Made by a program: the position numbers and the translations under genes
Notes under the pieces: model-generated
Told to the model about the DNA's origin: nothing
Databases searched by the model: none
What the model saw: only the letters and a program-made list of their open reading frames with translations
Assembly (NCBI RefSeq): GCF_004353825.1
Contig: NZ_SMNA01000012.1
Span: 94,916-158,915, forward strand
Direction: 5' to 3'
DNA: 64,000 nt
Source: Occultella glacieicola
GTDB taxonomy: Bacteria; Actinomycetota; Actinomycetes; Actinomycetales; Beutenbergiaceae
In this document: positions 16,735 to 25,201 of the stretch, in pieces
How positions within the stretch are numbered: position 1 is the stretch's first letter
Layout of the letters: each line of letters starts with the position of its first letter

Positions 16735-18137
16735 GCGGTGTCCTCTCGTGGGTTCGGCTGCTGGTCGGGTTCGTATCTGTGAACGGTCTGGGTATGGCTG
16801 ACGAGTGCCCGGCAGGCTGGGGTGTCCTGGACGCTGCCCAGGGCACGCGCCTGGAGCAGGGCGTTTCCGAGCAGGGATGCCTCCACCGGTCCGGCGAGAA
16901 CGGTCCGGCCGGCGGCGGTGGCCAGGGCTCGTCCGAGGATCGGCAGGGCAGCACCACCGCCCACGAGATGGATGGCCTGGCCCCGGGTTCCGAGCATGGC
17001 CTCGAGGTCCTCGATCGCTCGCACGAATGTCAGGACCAGGCTGTCGATGATGGCTCGCACCATCTCGGCACGATTCGCCGGACCCCGGCCGGACCTCTCC
17101 CGGGTCAGCTCGGCGATGAGGGTCGGCATGTCCTCGGGTGCGAACAGGCGGGGATCCTCGCTGTCGAAGACCAACTGGCCCGCCGGAAGCACAGCGGCGG
17201 CCGCGAGCAACGGGTCCGCGGGCGTGTCGGTCCAACGGCCCAGGCACTGGTTCAACAGCCACAGCCCGGCCGCATTGCGGTGGATCGTGCTGACTCCGTC
17301 GACACCGAGTTCGTTGACGAATCCGGTACCGAGCGCGCTCTCGGCGGGGAGGCGCTCGGCCGACTCGACTCCGACGAGGGCCCACGTTCCGCACGAGATA
17401 TAGATGAAGTCGTCGCTTCCGGCAGGAGTGGCCACGATGGCTGATGCGGTGTCATGCCCGGCGACCGTCACGAGCGGCGTCCGGCCCGCCACGCCTAATT
17501 GGTCACACAGGTGCGGCAGGAGCTCGCCCCGGACGGTGCCGCACGGCTGTACCTGTGGCATCGCGTTCCGGTGGATGCCCACGTTGGCCAACAGCTCCGC
17601 TGACCAGCCCAGCGTCCGGAGATCGAACAACTGGGTGGTGCTCGCCCACGAGCAGTCGGTCGCTGCGTGGCCAGTCAGGCGATATGCGACAAGATCACCG
17701 ATCGACAGCAACTTGGCGGTCCTGCCGAGTGTCGGCTTGGGCTCAGTGAGCAGTTGGGCAGCGGTGCTGAAGTCATGGGGCATCAGGCCCGTGATCGCCC
17801 TCGTCCTGCGCTCGTCGAAGCGACGGCTCACTCCCCGCGTCCGCGTGTCCCGGTATCGGAAGGGCGCGCCGATGAGGGAGCCACCTCGCTCGAGCAAGCC
17901 ATAGTCGGCCCCCCACGCGTCGATGCCGACGCTGTCGATCGGCCCGTGGTCAGCAACCTGCCGAGCGGCGTCGAGCGTGAGCGTCATGAGTTCCTCGAAG
18001 TCCCACCGCGCACCGCGGCTGTCCGAGGTCGGCGTGGCGAACCTGATCAGGTCGAGCACCCTCAACTCGGACTCATCGACGTGGACACGAGCGACGCGAC
18101 CGCTCGTTGCGCCCAGGTCGATCGCCATTGCGTGCAT
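16731..18137 (-). CDS. rhaB: Rhamnulokinase (FGGY family)
   Basis: The 468-residue FGGY kinase has AIDLGATSGRV at the N-terminus (phosphate-binding loop), GIDAWGADYG, AGHDTASAI (catalytic Asp), CGTWALVG and a C-terminal VGGGAALP. SIGDLVAYRLTG and STTQLFD are typical of rhamnulokinases. It phosphorylates L-rhamnulose for the adjacent aldolase. It is the first gene of the operon, with AGGAG before the ATG at 18137. The palindromic operator at 18147-18160 touches the ribosome site, suggesting repression by the LacI protein encoded at 20743. Confidence 0.9.
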   Translation of the reverse strand: MHAMAIDLGATSGRVARVHVDESELRVLDLIRFATPTSDSRGARWDFEELMTLTLDAARQVADHGPIDSVGIDAWGADYGLLERGGSLIGAPFRYRDTRTRGVSRRFDERRTRAITGLMPHDFSTAAQLLTEPKPTLGRTAKLLSIGDLVAYRLTGHAATDCSWASTTQLFDLRTLGWSAELLANVGIHRNAMPQVQPCGTVRGELLPHLCDQLGVAGRTPLVTVAGHDTASAIVATPAGSDDFIYISCGTWALVGVESAERLPAESALGTGFVNELGVDGVSTIHRNAAGLWLLNQCLGRWTDTPADPLLAAAAVLPAGQLVFDSEDPRLFAPEDMPTLIAELTRERSGRGPANRAEMVRAIIDSLVLTFVRAIEDLEAMLGTRGQAIHLVGGGAALPILGRALATAAGRTVLAGPVEASLLGNALLQARALGSVQDTPACRALVSHTQTVHRYEPDQQPNPREDTA

Positions 18138-18146
18138 CGTCGCTCC

Positions 18147-18160
18147 TTGGACCGCTCCAA
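18147..18160. promoter_or_regulatory. LacI-type operator candidate upstream of rhaB
   Basis: TTGGACCGCTCCAA is a palindrome TTGGA-N4-TCCAA starting ten bases upstream of the rhaB ATG. A closely similar site lies at 18303-18316 before the divergent DUF4838 gene, and its ten-base centre recurs at 21781-21790 before the GH78 gene. The recurrence across one pathway supports a shared operator for the LacI protein at 20743-21741. Confidence 0.55.
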
Positions 18161-18302
18161 TACCCCTGGCCAGCGAACCTAGGCGCGGGCAGAGGTCGCC
18201 GTCAAGAGCCCGTTCGATCGCGAGCTAATCTTCGCCGTGATGCTTCAGTTCAGGCTGCGAAGTGCCTTGACAGCACCTGCAGAACCTGCCACCGTTCAAA
18301 GG

Positions 18303-18316
18303 TTGAATCGCTCCAA
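18303..18316. promoter_or_regulatory. Second copy of the rhamnose operator candidate
   Basis: TTGAATCGCTCCAA matches the rhaB-proximal site at 11 of 14 positions and keeps the TCCAA half-site fully. It lies 38 bases upstream of the DUF4838 start at 18355. It is followed immediately by CCAA-TGC-TTGG overlap, so the repressor could occlude the downstream promoter region. Confidence 0.5.
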
Positions 18317-18354
18317 TGCTTGGATTCGAACGTCCCCACAACGGAGAGTGGACA

Positions 18355-20736
18355 ATGCGACACACCAGCACACCGGAGACCCTCGTCCCGCCGACACCTG
18401 ACAGTCCACGTGGCATCGTGACCCGACGCACTGCCCTACGCGCGGGCGCCGCGCTCGGTGCGACGGTAGGGGTCCTTGGTACGGCCCAGGCGGCACATGC
18501 CAACGGTCAGGCGAGCGGGCACCGCCGCCTGCCGCTCGCCCGGGGCGGGCGAACCTCCTATAGCGTCTACCTCGGAGCCGAGGAGAGTCCCGTCGCGCGA
18601 CACGCGGCGCAGGAATTGGTCGACTACCTCGGCGAGATCACCGGTGCATCGTTCCCGCTCGTCGTGGCGCCCGAACCGCCGCGGTCCGGGCAACTGATCG
18701 TCGTCGGCCGTCATAACCCCGTGGCCGTTGCCGCGGACCTGCCCTTCGCGGACCTCTCCGATGACGGCTTCTGCCTGCGCACGGTCGACACCGACCCCGA
18801 GGCGAGCGACCGCGCCAGCATCCTCATCGCGGGCGCCGGCGACCGGGGCACGCTCTACGGCGTCTACTGGTTCCTGGATCGCCTGTGCGGCGTTCGGTGG
18901 TTCGGCCCCGAGTACACGGTCGTTCCGCGCCAGCGGGTGCTGACGCTGCGGCAGTCGGAGGTGAACGCCGTCAAGGTGCCGCGGTTCCGCTTCCGGGAGG
19001 TGTTCGCGGCGGATGGTGCGGACCAGGCGTTCCGGCACCGCAACCTGCTGAACGGCAACAGTCACCACCTGCGCGAGCAGCCATGCCCGCCGGAGCTCGA
19101 TAGCTGGTCCGACTTCTGGCCCTACGAGGCACACAACTTCCACCAGATCGTGTCGGACCAGAGTTTGTGGCACGGCGGTCAGCTCTTGGCGATGGAACCG
19201 GCGACCCGTGATCAGGCCACCGCCGAACTGATCCAGCGGATCGACGCGAAGATCGAGGAGGGCCGCGACCCGTCGTTCGGGTTCAGCCAGATGGACTGGT
19301 CATGGCAGCCGGACGCGGACAGTGCCGCCTTCGCCGACGCGCACGGCGGGGCACTGTCGGCACCGATCATCGACATGCTGAACGAGGTCGCGGACGAGGT
19401 CGGTCAAGTGATCCCGGACGCCCGACTGGCCACCCTTGCGTACCAGTTCACCTTCCGCCCACCGACCGGCCTGGAAGTCAGCGACCGGGTCCTCATCACC
19501 GCGGCACCGATCTGGGCCGACTTCGCTCACCCCCTGTTCGGCGAGGGCAACCCCGAGACGGCGGCCGACCTGGACGGGTGGACCCAGCTCACCGACCAGA
19601 TCGTCGTCTGGACCTACAACACGAACTTCGAGAACTACCTGCTGCCGTTCCCGAACTGGTGGACGATGTGCGAGTCGCTGAAGCAACTGGCCGAGAGATC
19701 GGTCCAGGGGTACTTCGGTCAGGCCGCCTGGGACAACGGCGGCGGCGCCGAGACCGCCGAGCTGCGCGCCTGGGTCCTCGCACGGCTGCTCTGGGACCCC
19801 GAGCTCGAACCCGACGAACTCATCAGGGAGTTCGTCGACAACTACTACGGCGCCGGCGGCACTCAGGTCTATGAGTACCTGGAACTGCTGGCCGACTCGG
19901 TCACCTCGACCGGAGCGGCACTGCCCTGCTACATCTCGTCGGTCGCGCCTGCGTACCTGCCCTTCGAGACGGTGTGGCAGGCGGACCTGCTCCTCGACCG
20001 CGCGGAGCGGAACGTCCGCCGTGACGAAATCCTGCTCACGCACGTGCGGATCCTGCGGATGGGCCTCGACATGGTCATCCTCCTGCGCCGCAACGAGCTC
20101 GCCAGCGCCGCGGCAGAACACGACATCCGTTGGGACCTAGAGATCGATCGTCGGATCGCCCGGTTCAACGGCGCACTCGACGCCTCGGGAATGACCGCTT
20201 TCCGGGAGATCCTTGCCGGCGCCGCGTTGGGCGACGTCGACTGGCTTCGCCGGTTGGTCAGCATCACGCCCAGCCCGGCAGCGCCGCCCGCCGAGGTCGC
20301 GGGCCTGCCCGCGAGCGACTGGGTCGACTATCAGGAGCTGGACTTCACGCTCTATCCCTTGAACGCCGACGTCGTCGAGGACGCGGCCGCCTCGAGCGGA
20401 TACGCGGCCCGGATGACCGGCGGTTCGATCGACTGGGGGATCCAGCTCGAGCTGAGCCTGCTTCCGCCGGACATCGACTGGACGGTCTATGTTGTGGTCC
20501 GTGCCGACACCCAGTCCGAGGATCCGACAGCTCGCGCTATGTCGATCGGCGTCTACCCGCCGTTCGGCAACTACATCGATCTCAGCGTCGGACAATTCTC
20601 GGACGGCGCCTTCCACACGATCGAGGTGCCCGGGACCTACCGGAGCGACAGTGCGGAGGTCGTCTGGGTCCAACCCCCCGGCTCGACCGCCATCTCCCAC
20701 CTGTACGTCGACCGGATCTTCGCGGTCAGGGCGTAG
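18355..20736 (+). CDS. Secreted DUF4838 protein (Tat signal)
   Basis: The 793-residue protein begins with a twin-arginine signal (TRRTALRAGAALGATVG), cleaved near AHANG. An N-terminal alpha-glucuronidase-like beta-alpha domain (about 45-190, with ARHAAQELVDYLGEITG and TLYGVYWFLDRLCGVRWFGP) precedes the DUF4838 core (about 200-560, with GFSQMDWSWQPDADS). A beta-rich C-terminal module follows. DUF4838 proteins are common near glycosidases but have no firm activity; a glycoside hydrolase role is likely. ATG 18355 was chosen over an earlier in-frame ATG at 18316 because a GGAGA ribosome site and the Tat spacing fit it. Confidence 0.85.
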   Translation: MRHTSTPETLVPPTPDSPRGIVTRRTALRAGAALGATVGVLGTAQAAHANGQASGHRRLPLARGGRTSYSVYLGAEESPVARHAAQELVDYLGEITGASFPLVVAPEPPRSGQLIVVGRHNPVAVAADLPFADLSDDGFCLRTVDTDPEASDRASILIAGAGDRGTLYGVYWFLDRLCGVRWFGPEYTVVPRQRVLTLRQSEVNAVKVPRFRFREVFAADGADQAFRHRNLLNGNSHHLREQPCPPELDSWSDFWPYEAHNFHQIVSDQSLWHGGQLLAMEPATRDQATAELIQRIDAKIEEGRDPSFGFSQMDWSWQPDADSAAFADAHGGALSAPIIDMLNEVADEVGQVIPDARLATLAYQFTFRPPTGLEVSDRVLITAAPIWADFAHPLFGEGNPETAADLDGWTQLTDQIVVWTYNTNFENYLLPFPNWWTMCESLKQLAERSVQGYFGQAAWDNGGGAETAELRAWVLARLLWDPELEPDELIREFVDNYYGAGGTQVYEYLELLADSVTSTGAALPCYISSVAPAYLPFETVWQADLLLDRAERNVRRDEILLTHVRILRMGLDMVILLRRNELASAAAEHDIRWDLEIDRRIARFNGALDASGMTAFREILAGAALGDVDWLRRLVSITPSPAAPPAEVAGLPASDWVDYQELDFTLYPLNADVVEDAAASSGYAARMTGGSIDWGIQLELSLLPPDIDWTVYVVVRADTQSEDPTARAMSIGVYPPFGNYIDLSVGQFSDGAFHTIEVPGTYRSDSAEVVWVQPPGSTAISHLYVDRIFAVRA

Positions 20737-20742
20737 CACTTC

Positions 20743-21741
20743 GTGGTGAACATCGAGGACGTGGCCCGGCTGGCCGCCGTCGGCCGCTCGACGGTCAGCA
20801 ACGTCATGAACCGGCCGCACATCGTCGCCCCAGCGACGCGCAAGCGCGTCCTCGATGCCATGGAGAACCTGGGATTCGTGCCGAACGAGTCCGCCCGCGT
20901 GCTCGCGGGCGGACCCGGTCGTTTCGTCGGCGTGGTCGTCCACGACGCCTCGAACCCGTTCTTCGGGGAGATCATCCGCACGGTCGAGGACGCCGCTCTC
21001 AACCTTCGCTACATCGTCTCCACCACGAACACCGGCGCGGACCCGGTGCGCGAGTCGACGGCCGTGGAGCTGCTCATCCAGCAACGCGCCTCGGGGGTCC
21101 TGATCACCCCCTCGGCCCTGCCCGCCGATGCCCTCGGCCGCCTGCGCCGCATCGGCACGAAGGTCGTGGTGCTCGACGCACCCGGAGAGTCCGGCACCTG
21201 TTCGGTGGCCATGGATGACACGGCCGGTGGCCGGCTGGCGGGTCAACACTTCCTCGACTACGGCTACCGGAGCTTCGCGTTCATAGGCACGCCGGCGCGC
21301 ACGACGCAGCACGCCGCGCGCCTGGCCGGGTTCCGGGCGGCGCTCGAGGAGAGCCCGTTGGGTCGCCGCCTCGACGTCCAGGTGATCGAGGTTCCTCACG
21401 AGGACATCGTCAGCGGTCGGCAGGCGGCGGAGCGGCTCCAGCACCGGGACTCCCCCGTCGCCGTGCTCTGCGGCAACGACCTGATCGCCATGGGCCTGTC
21501 CTTCGCCCTGCAGGAACGCGGCACGGTCGTCCCCCAGGATGTGACGATCTGCGGCTACGACGACATCGACATGGTGCGCTACCTCAGCGTTCCCCTCACC
21601 ACCGTGCGCCAGCCCGTGCGCGACATGGCGCGCACCGCCCTCGACCTCCTGGTCGAGGAGATGAGGAGCCCCGAGCACGAGCACCAGGCCGTGCTGTTCG
21701 CCCCGGAACTCATGATCCGAGCCTCGACCGCCCGCCAGTAG
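20743..21741 (+). CDS. LacI family transcriptional regulator (probable rhamnose-locus repressor)
   Basis: The 332-residue protein has an N-terminal LacI HTH (IEDVARLAAVGRSTVSNVMN, hinge helix ESARVLAGG) and a periplasmic-binding-protein-like sensor. GTG at 20743 or 20746 starts translation six bases after the DUF4838 stop, so the two are one operon. It probably binds the TTGGA-N4-TCCAA sites around rhaB, the DUF4838 gene and the GH78 gene and is released by L-rhamnose or a derivative. Binding is inferred from location. Confidence 0.9.
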   Translation: MVNIEDVARLAAVGRSTVSNVMNRPHIVAPATRKRVLDAMENLGFVPNESARVLAGGPGRFVGVVVHDASNPFFGEIIRTVEDAALNLRYIVSTTNTGADPVRESTAVELLIQQRASGVLITPSALPADALGRLRRIGTKVVVLDAPGESGTCSVAMDDTAGGRLAGQHFLDYGYRSFAFIGTPARTTQHAARLAGFRAALEESPLGRRLDVQVIEVPHEDIVSGRQAAERLQHRDSPVAVLCGNDLIAMGLSFALQERGTVVPQDVTICGYDDIDMVRYLSVPLTTVRQPVRDMARTALDLLVEEMRSPEHEHQAVLFAPELMIRASTARQ

Positions 21742-21780
21742 CCGTCGCACGCTGTTCCAGGGTTGCCGTCCTGAAGACGC

Positions 21781-21790
21781 GGACCGCTCC
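21781..21790. promoter_or_regulatory. Third, weaker rhamnose operator-like site
   Basis: GGACCGCTCC is identical to the central ten bases of the rhaB-proximal operator at 18149-18158 but lacks the outer TT and AA. It lies in the 90-base gap before the GH78 gene, where a regulator site is expected. A chance match in GC-rich DNA is possible. Confidence 0.35.
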
Positions 21791-21831
21791 CCCTCGCCGC
21801 ATCACCGAAGGAGACGATCATTCCTGACTGC

Positions 21832-24045
21832 ATGCCTCCCGATCATCACGGTGCCTGGATCACCTCGGCAGCGTGGCAACGGGACCCGGACGGTCCGCTG
21901 CCCGTGCTGGCCCGCGCCTTCCAGGTGGCGGGCGAACCCGCCGACGCCACGCTGAGCATCGCCGGCCTCGGCGTGTACTGCGCACGCATTGCGGGCAGGA
22001 GGGTCACGTCGGCACTCCTCGAACCGGGCTACACCGACTACCGCATCCGCACCGAATGGGCCGCCCACGACGTGACCGACCTGCTGACCACCGGGCGGAA
22101 CGTGCTGAGCATCGACCTCGGCCCCGGCTGCTACCGCTCGGCCCCGGCCGATGACCGCTGGACCAAGATCCACACCGACTTCGGTGACCTCGGGGCCTGC
22201 GCGGTCCTGGAGTGGCGCGATGCGAGCGGCACGCACCGCCTGGCCACCGACCTGACCTGGCACGCGACCCTCGGACCGGTGCGCCGCGCGAACTGGGTGG
22301 GCGGCGAGGACTACGACGCCCACCACCTCGCCGACCTGACCACGGTGCAGGACTGGCCGGACGCCGTCGGGGCCAGGATGCCGAGCGAGCTGGTGCTGAC
22401 CCGCAAGCAGATCCCACCGCTCGAGCGTGTCGAGGACCTGCCTACGGTCGCGCTGACCGAACCTGCGCCCGGTGTCTACGTGGCCGACTTCGGGGTCAAC
22501 TTCGCCGGGTGGGTCGAACTCGATCTGCCGGCCCGCACGAGCGTCACGCTGCGCCCTGCTGAGCTCCTGAACCCGGACGGCTCCATCGATCCGCGCACCC
22601 AGGGCTGGGGGCCCGTCTATCACCGGGTCAGCACGGCCGAGTCCCGGCTGACCTGGCATCCGCAGTACATGTACAACGGGCTGCGCTACCTGGAGATCGA
22701 GGGGCTCAGCCAGGCACCGGCAACCGATTCCGTGCGCGGCATCGTGATCGCCGCGGGGGCCGAGTCGGCTGGTGACTTCCATTGTTCCGACGAGCGGCTC
22801 AACTCGACCCACCGGATCATCAAGCGTGCCGTGACGTCCAACATGTACTCGATGTTCACGGACTGTCCGCAGCGCGAGAAGCTCGGCTACCTGGAGCAGC
22901 TGCACCTGGCCTTCGACACGCTCCACTGGAACTACGACGTCGGCGCGCTCCTCGAGAACACGCTGCGGATCGCTCGGGAGGCCCAGGCGGAGTCGGGTCA
23001 CCTCGGGCTCTACGTACCGGAATGGGATCCGTTCCCGGACCCGTGGCGCGGCGACGTCAACTTCGGTGCCGCGCTCGTGTTCGTGCCGTGGCAGCTCTAC
23101 CGGGCCTACGGTGACGACGGGATCCTCCGAACCACCTATTCGGCCTCGGTCCTTTGGGTGGAGCACGTCCTCGCCTCCCGCACCGACGGCGTGATCGAGT
23201 ACGGACTTGGTGACTGGGACGGCCGGGAGCCACGACACGTGCCGCTGGTCGCCACGGCCACCCTCGCCCGTGCCTGCACGGTGCTGGCGCTGACGGCGGC
23301 GGCCCTCGGCGACGACGCGGACCGGGCCCGGTGGGACACCCAGGCCGACGATCTTCGGACCATGGTGTCCGACCGCTTCGTGGCGCCGGACGGGCGAGTT
23401 GGGGGCGGCACCGTCGCCGAGCTGGCAATCGCACTGCAGAACGGGGTGGTTCCGAAGCACCTCGTGCCCGCGGCACGCGAGGAACTCGCACAACGCATCC
23501 TCGCCGACGACCTGCGCCTCGACGTCGGCGAGGTGGCGATGGCGGCGCTGCTCGGCGTGCTCGCCGACGCCGGCCAGCATGACCTGATCCACGCCGTCAC
23601 CGTCCAGGATCGCCACCCCGGCTACGGCTACCAGCTCCGCCACGGCGCCACCTCCCTCACCGAGACCTGGGACGGGCCCACCTTCGGATTCAGCCAGAAC
23701 CACTTCATGAACGGCGTCGTCGACCACTGGTTCTTCTCCCATCTGGTGGGCATCCAGCAGTCGGCACGGTCGGTCGCCTACCGCGAGCTCGTGATCCGGC
23801 CGCAGCTGGTGCCCGGGGTGACCTCGGCCCGGGCATCGCACCGCACGCCGGCCGGCGAAGTCTCAGCCGACTGGAGCCTCGACGGCGCCCAGTTCACACT
23901 GACCCTCAAGACACCTCGAGGAACTCGTGCCACCGTCGAACTGCCCGACGGCACCGTGATCGACGTCGCGGGCCCCGTGAACACCGTTGGGTGCGCCTTG
24001 GCTGAGCGGACGCAGGTGACAACCCGACGGCGGGGGCCTTCCTGA
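21832..24045 (+). CDS. GH78 family alpha-L-rhamnosidase
   Basis: The 737-residue enzyme has an N-terminal beta-sandwich region (about 1-280, with IAGLGVYCARIAGRRV) and an (alpha/alpha)6 barrel (about 290-630, with MFTDCPQREKLGYLEQLHLA and EYGLGDWDGREP). A C-terminal beta domain contains RHGATSLTETWDGP. It would release terminal L-rhamnose from glycosides or pectic oligomers, feeding the adjacent rha genes. No signal peptide is visible, so it appears cytoplasmic. The only ATG (21832) is 18 bases from the strong GAAGGAG, an odd spacing; an in-frame ATT at 21820 sits at ideal distance. Confidence 0.9.
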   Translation: MPPDHHGAWITSAAWQRDPDGPLPVLARAFQVAGEPADATLSIAGLGVYCARIAGRRVTSALLEPGYTDYRIRTEWAAHDVTDLLTTGRNVLSIDLGPGCYRSAPADDRWTKIHTDFGDLGACAVLEWRDASGTHRLATDLTWHATLGPVRRANWVGGEDYDAHHLADLTTVQDWPDAVGARMPSELVLTRKQIPPLERVEDLPTVALTEPAPGVYVADFGVNFAGWVELDLPARTSVTLRPAELLNPDGSIDPRTQGWGPVYHRVSTAESRLTWHPQYMYNGLRYLEIEGLSQAPATDSVRGIVIAAGAESAGDFHCSDERLNSTHRIIKRAVTSNMYSMFTDCPQREKLGYLEQLHLAFDTLHWNYDVGALLENTLRIAREAQAESGHLGLYVPEWDPFPDPWRGDVNFGAALVFVPWQLYRAYGDDGILRTTYSASVLWVEHVLASRTDGVIEYGLGDWDGREPRHVPLVATATLARACTVLALTAAALGDDADRARWDTQADDLRTMVSDRFVAPDGRVGGGTVAELAIALQNGVVPKHLVPAAREELAQRILADDLRLDVGEVAMAALLGVLADAGQHDLIHAVTVQDRHPGYGYQLRHGATSLTETWDGPTFGFSQNHFMNGVVDHWFFSHLVGIQQSARSVAYRELVIRPQLVPGVTSARASHRTPAGEVSADWSLDGAQFTLTLKTPRGTRATVELPDGTVIDVAGPVNTVGCALAERTQVTTRRRGPS

Positions 24046-24057
24046 GGCACCCCGCCG
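24028..24057. terminator. Bidirectional terminator hairpin between convergent genes
   Basis: CGGCGGGG (24028-24035) pairs with CCCCGCCG (24050-24057), and an inner GCC/GGC pair extends the stem. The hairpin straddles the GH78 stop and precedes the convergent aldolase stop, where termination of both transcripts is expected. No T run is present, as is common in high-GC actinobacteria. Confidence 0.5.
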
Positions 24058-24071
24058 CCGGGAGACCCGAC

Positions 24072-25076
24072 TCAGGCGAGGCTCAGTGCCGCGGCTTCCC
24101 GCACCGGCGTGCCCACATAGTCGCCGGCGTGCCCGGCCTGCCCGAAAATGCCCATGCGCTCGGCGATGATCGCCGACATCGCTGCGCGGCCGGCCTTCGC
24201 GGCGGGCGCCGGGTCAGCGGCCAGCGGGTCCTCGGCGAGCGCCACCCGCATCGCGGCGGCGTAGGCCATGTGGGAGTCCATGCCCTGGTTGATCTTCGTG
24301 ACGCCGAGCTTCGTCGAGCGGGCCTTCTCCTCGTCGGGCACGCCCCACGACTCGGGCAGGCCACCGCCGTGGGCGTTGATGACCGCACGCAGGTGCGCGG
24401 GCAGCGAGGACGACCCGTGCATCACCAGGTGGGTGTCCGGGATGAGCGCCGCGATCGTCTCGATGAGGTCCATGCGCAGCACCGTGCCGTCCGGCGGGCT
24501 GGTGAACTTGTAGGCGCCGTGCGAGGTGCCGATCGCCACCGCGAGCGCGTCCACGCCCGTCTCCTCGACGAACCGCTTCGCCTCCTCGGGGTCGGCCAGG
24601 ACGATCTCGGCGTGCGTCGCCCCGTCCTTGGACCCACCGATCGTGCCGAGCTCGGCCTCGATCGAGACGCCACGCTCACGCGCGTACGCCACCACCCGCT
24701 TGGTCACCTCGACATTCGCCTCAAAGCTCGTGGGCTTGTGGGTGACGGGGTCGAGGCTGCCGTCGATCATCACGCTCGAGAACCCGGCGTCGACCGCCCG
24801 CTTGCAGGTCTCGAAGTCCGGCCCGTGGTCGAGGTGCACCACGACCGGGATCTGCGGGTAGTGGTCCACGGTACGCAGCAGCAGGTCCCAGTACAGCTCG
24901 TCCGACGCGAATGCCGAGGCCCCTGCGATCGTCTGCACGATCACCGGCGAGTTCGTGGCCGCCGCGGCATCGAGCACCGCCTCCACCTGCTCGATGTCGG
25001 TCACGTTGAACGCCCCGACCCCGTAGCCGCCGGCGCGTGCGTGGTCGAGTACCTCCCGCAGGGAGCAGAGTGTCAT
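24072..25076 (-). CDS. Class II ketose-bisphosphate-type aldolase (GatY/KbaY/Fba family), copy 1
   Basis: The 334-residue protein is a zinc-dependent class II aldolase barrel. It shows VVVHLDHGPD (zinc His), IEAELGTIGGSKDG, AIGTSHGAYKF (zinc His), LVMHGSSSLP (zinc His) and KINQGMDSHMAYAAAMR. It condenses or splits ketose phosphates with DHAP. It is divergent from an FGGY kinase, and a second family member lies at 30783, so the cluster probably degrades an unusual ketose. The sequence includes a longer C-terminus than the second copy. Sugar identity is not determined. Confidence 0.9.
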   Translation of the reverse strand: MTLCSLREVLDHARAGGYGVGAFNVTDIEQVEAVLDAAAATNSPVIVQTIAGASAFASDELYWDLLLRTVDHYPQIPVVVHLDHGPDFETCKRAVDAGFSSVMIDGSLDPVTHKPTSFEANVEVTKRVVAYARERGVSIEAELGTIGGSKDGATHAEIVLADPEEAKRFVEETGVDALAVAIGTSHGAYKFTSPPDGTVLRMDLIETIAALIPDTHLVMHGSSSLPAHLRAVINAHGGGLPESWGVPDEEKARSTKLGVTKINQGMDSHMAYAAAMRVALAEDPLAADPAPAAKAGRAAMSAIIAERMGIFGQAGHAGDYVGTPVREAAALSLA

Positions 25077-25151
25077 GGTGTTGGCCTTTCAGGTTGAAGA
25101 CGGCGCAAGGTGCGAGCGCTCGATCGGGCCCGCTCGGGCGCTACCATAACA

Positions 25152-25186
25152 GAACGAAGCCAAATGACATTGGTTTAGTTACGTTC
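25152..25186. promoter_or_regulatory. Palindrome-rich divergent promoter of the aldolase and FGGY kinase genes
   Basis: CCAA-ATGACA-TTGG (25160-25173) is flanked by GAACG (25152-25156) and CGTTC (25182-25186), giving nested inverted repeats in an AT-rich stretch between divergent genes. AAGGAG at 25188-25193 serves the kinase start. The likely binder is the DeoR protein encoded at 26653, which is inference from proximity. Confidence 0.45.
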
Positions 25187-25201
25187 GAAGGAGTCCAGTA
25201 G

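Noticed and set aside
18303..18335. tRNA-like GTTCGAATCC string on the minus strand
   Set aside because: It resembles a T-arm, but no acceptor, D or anticodon arm can be folded around it. It overlaps the operator-like repeat.
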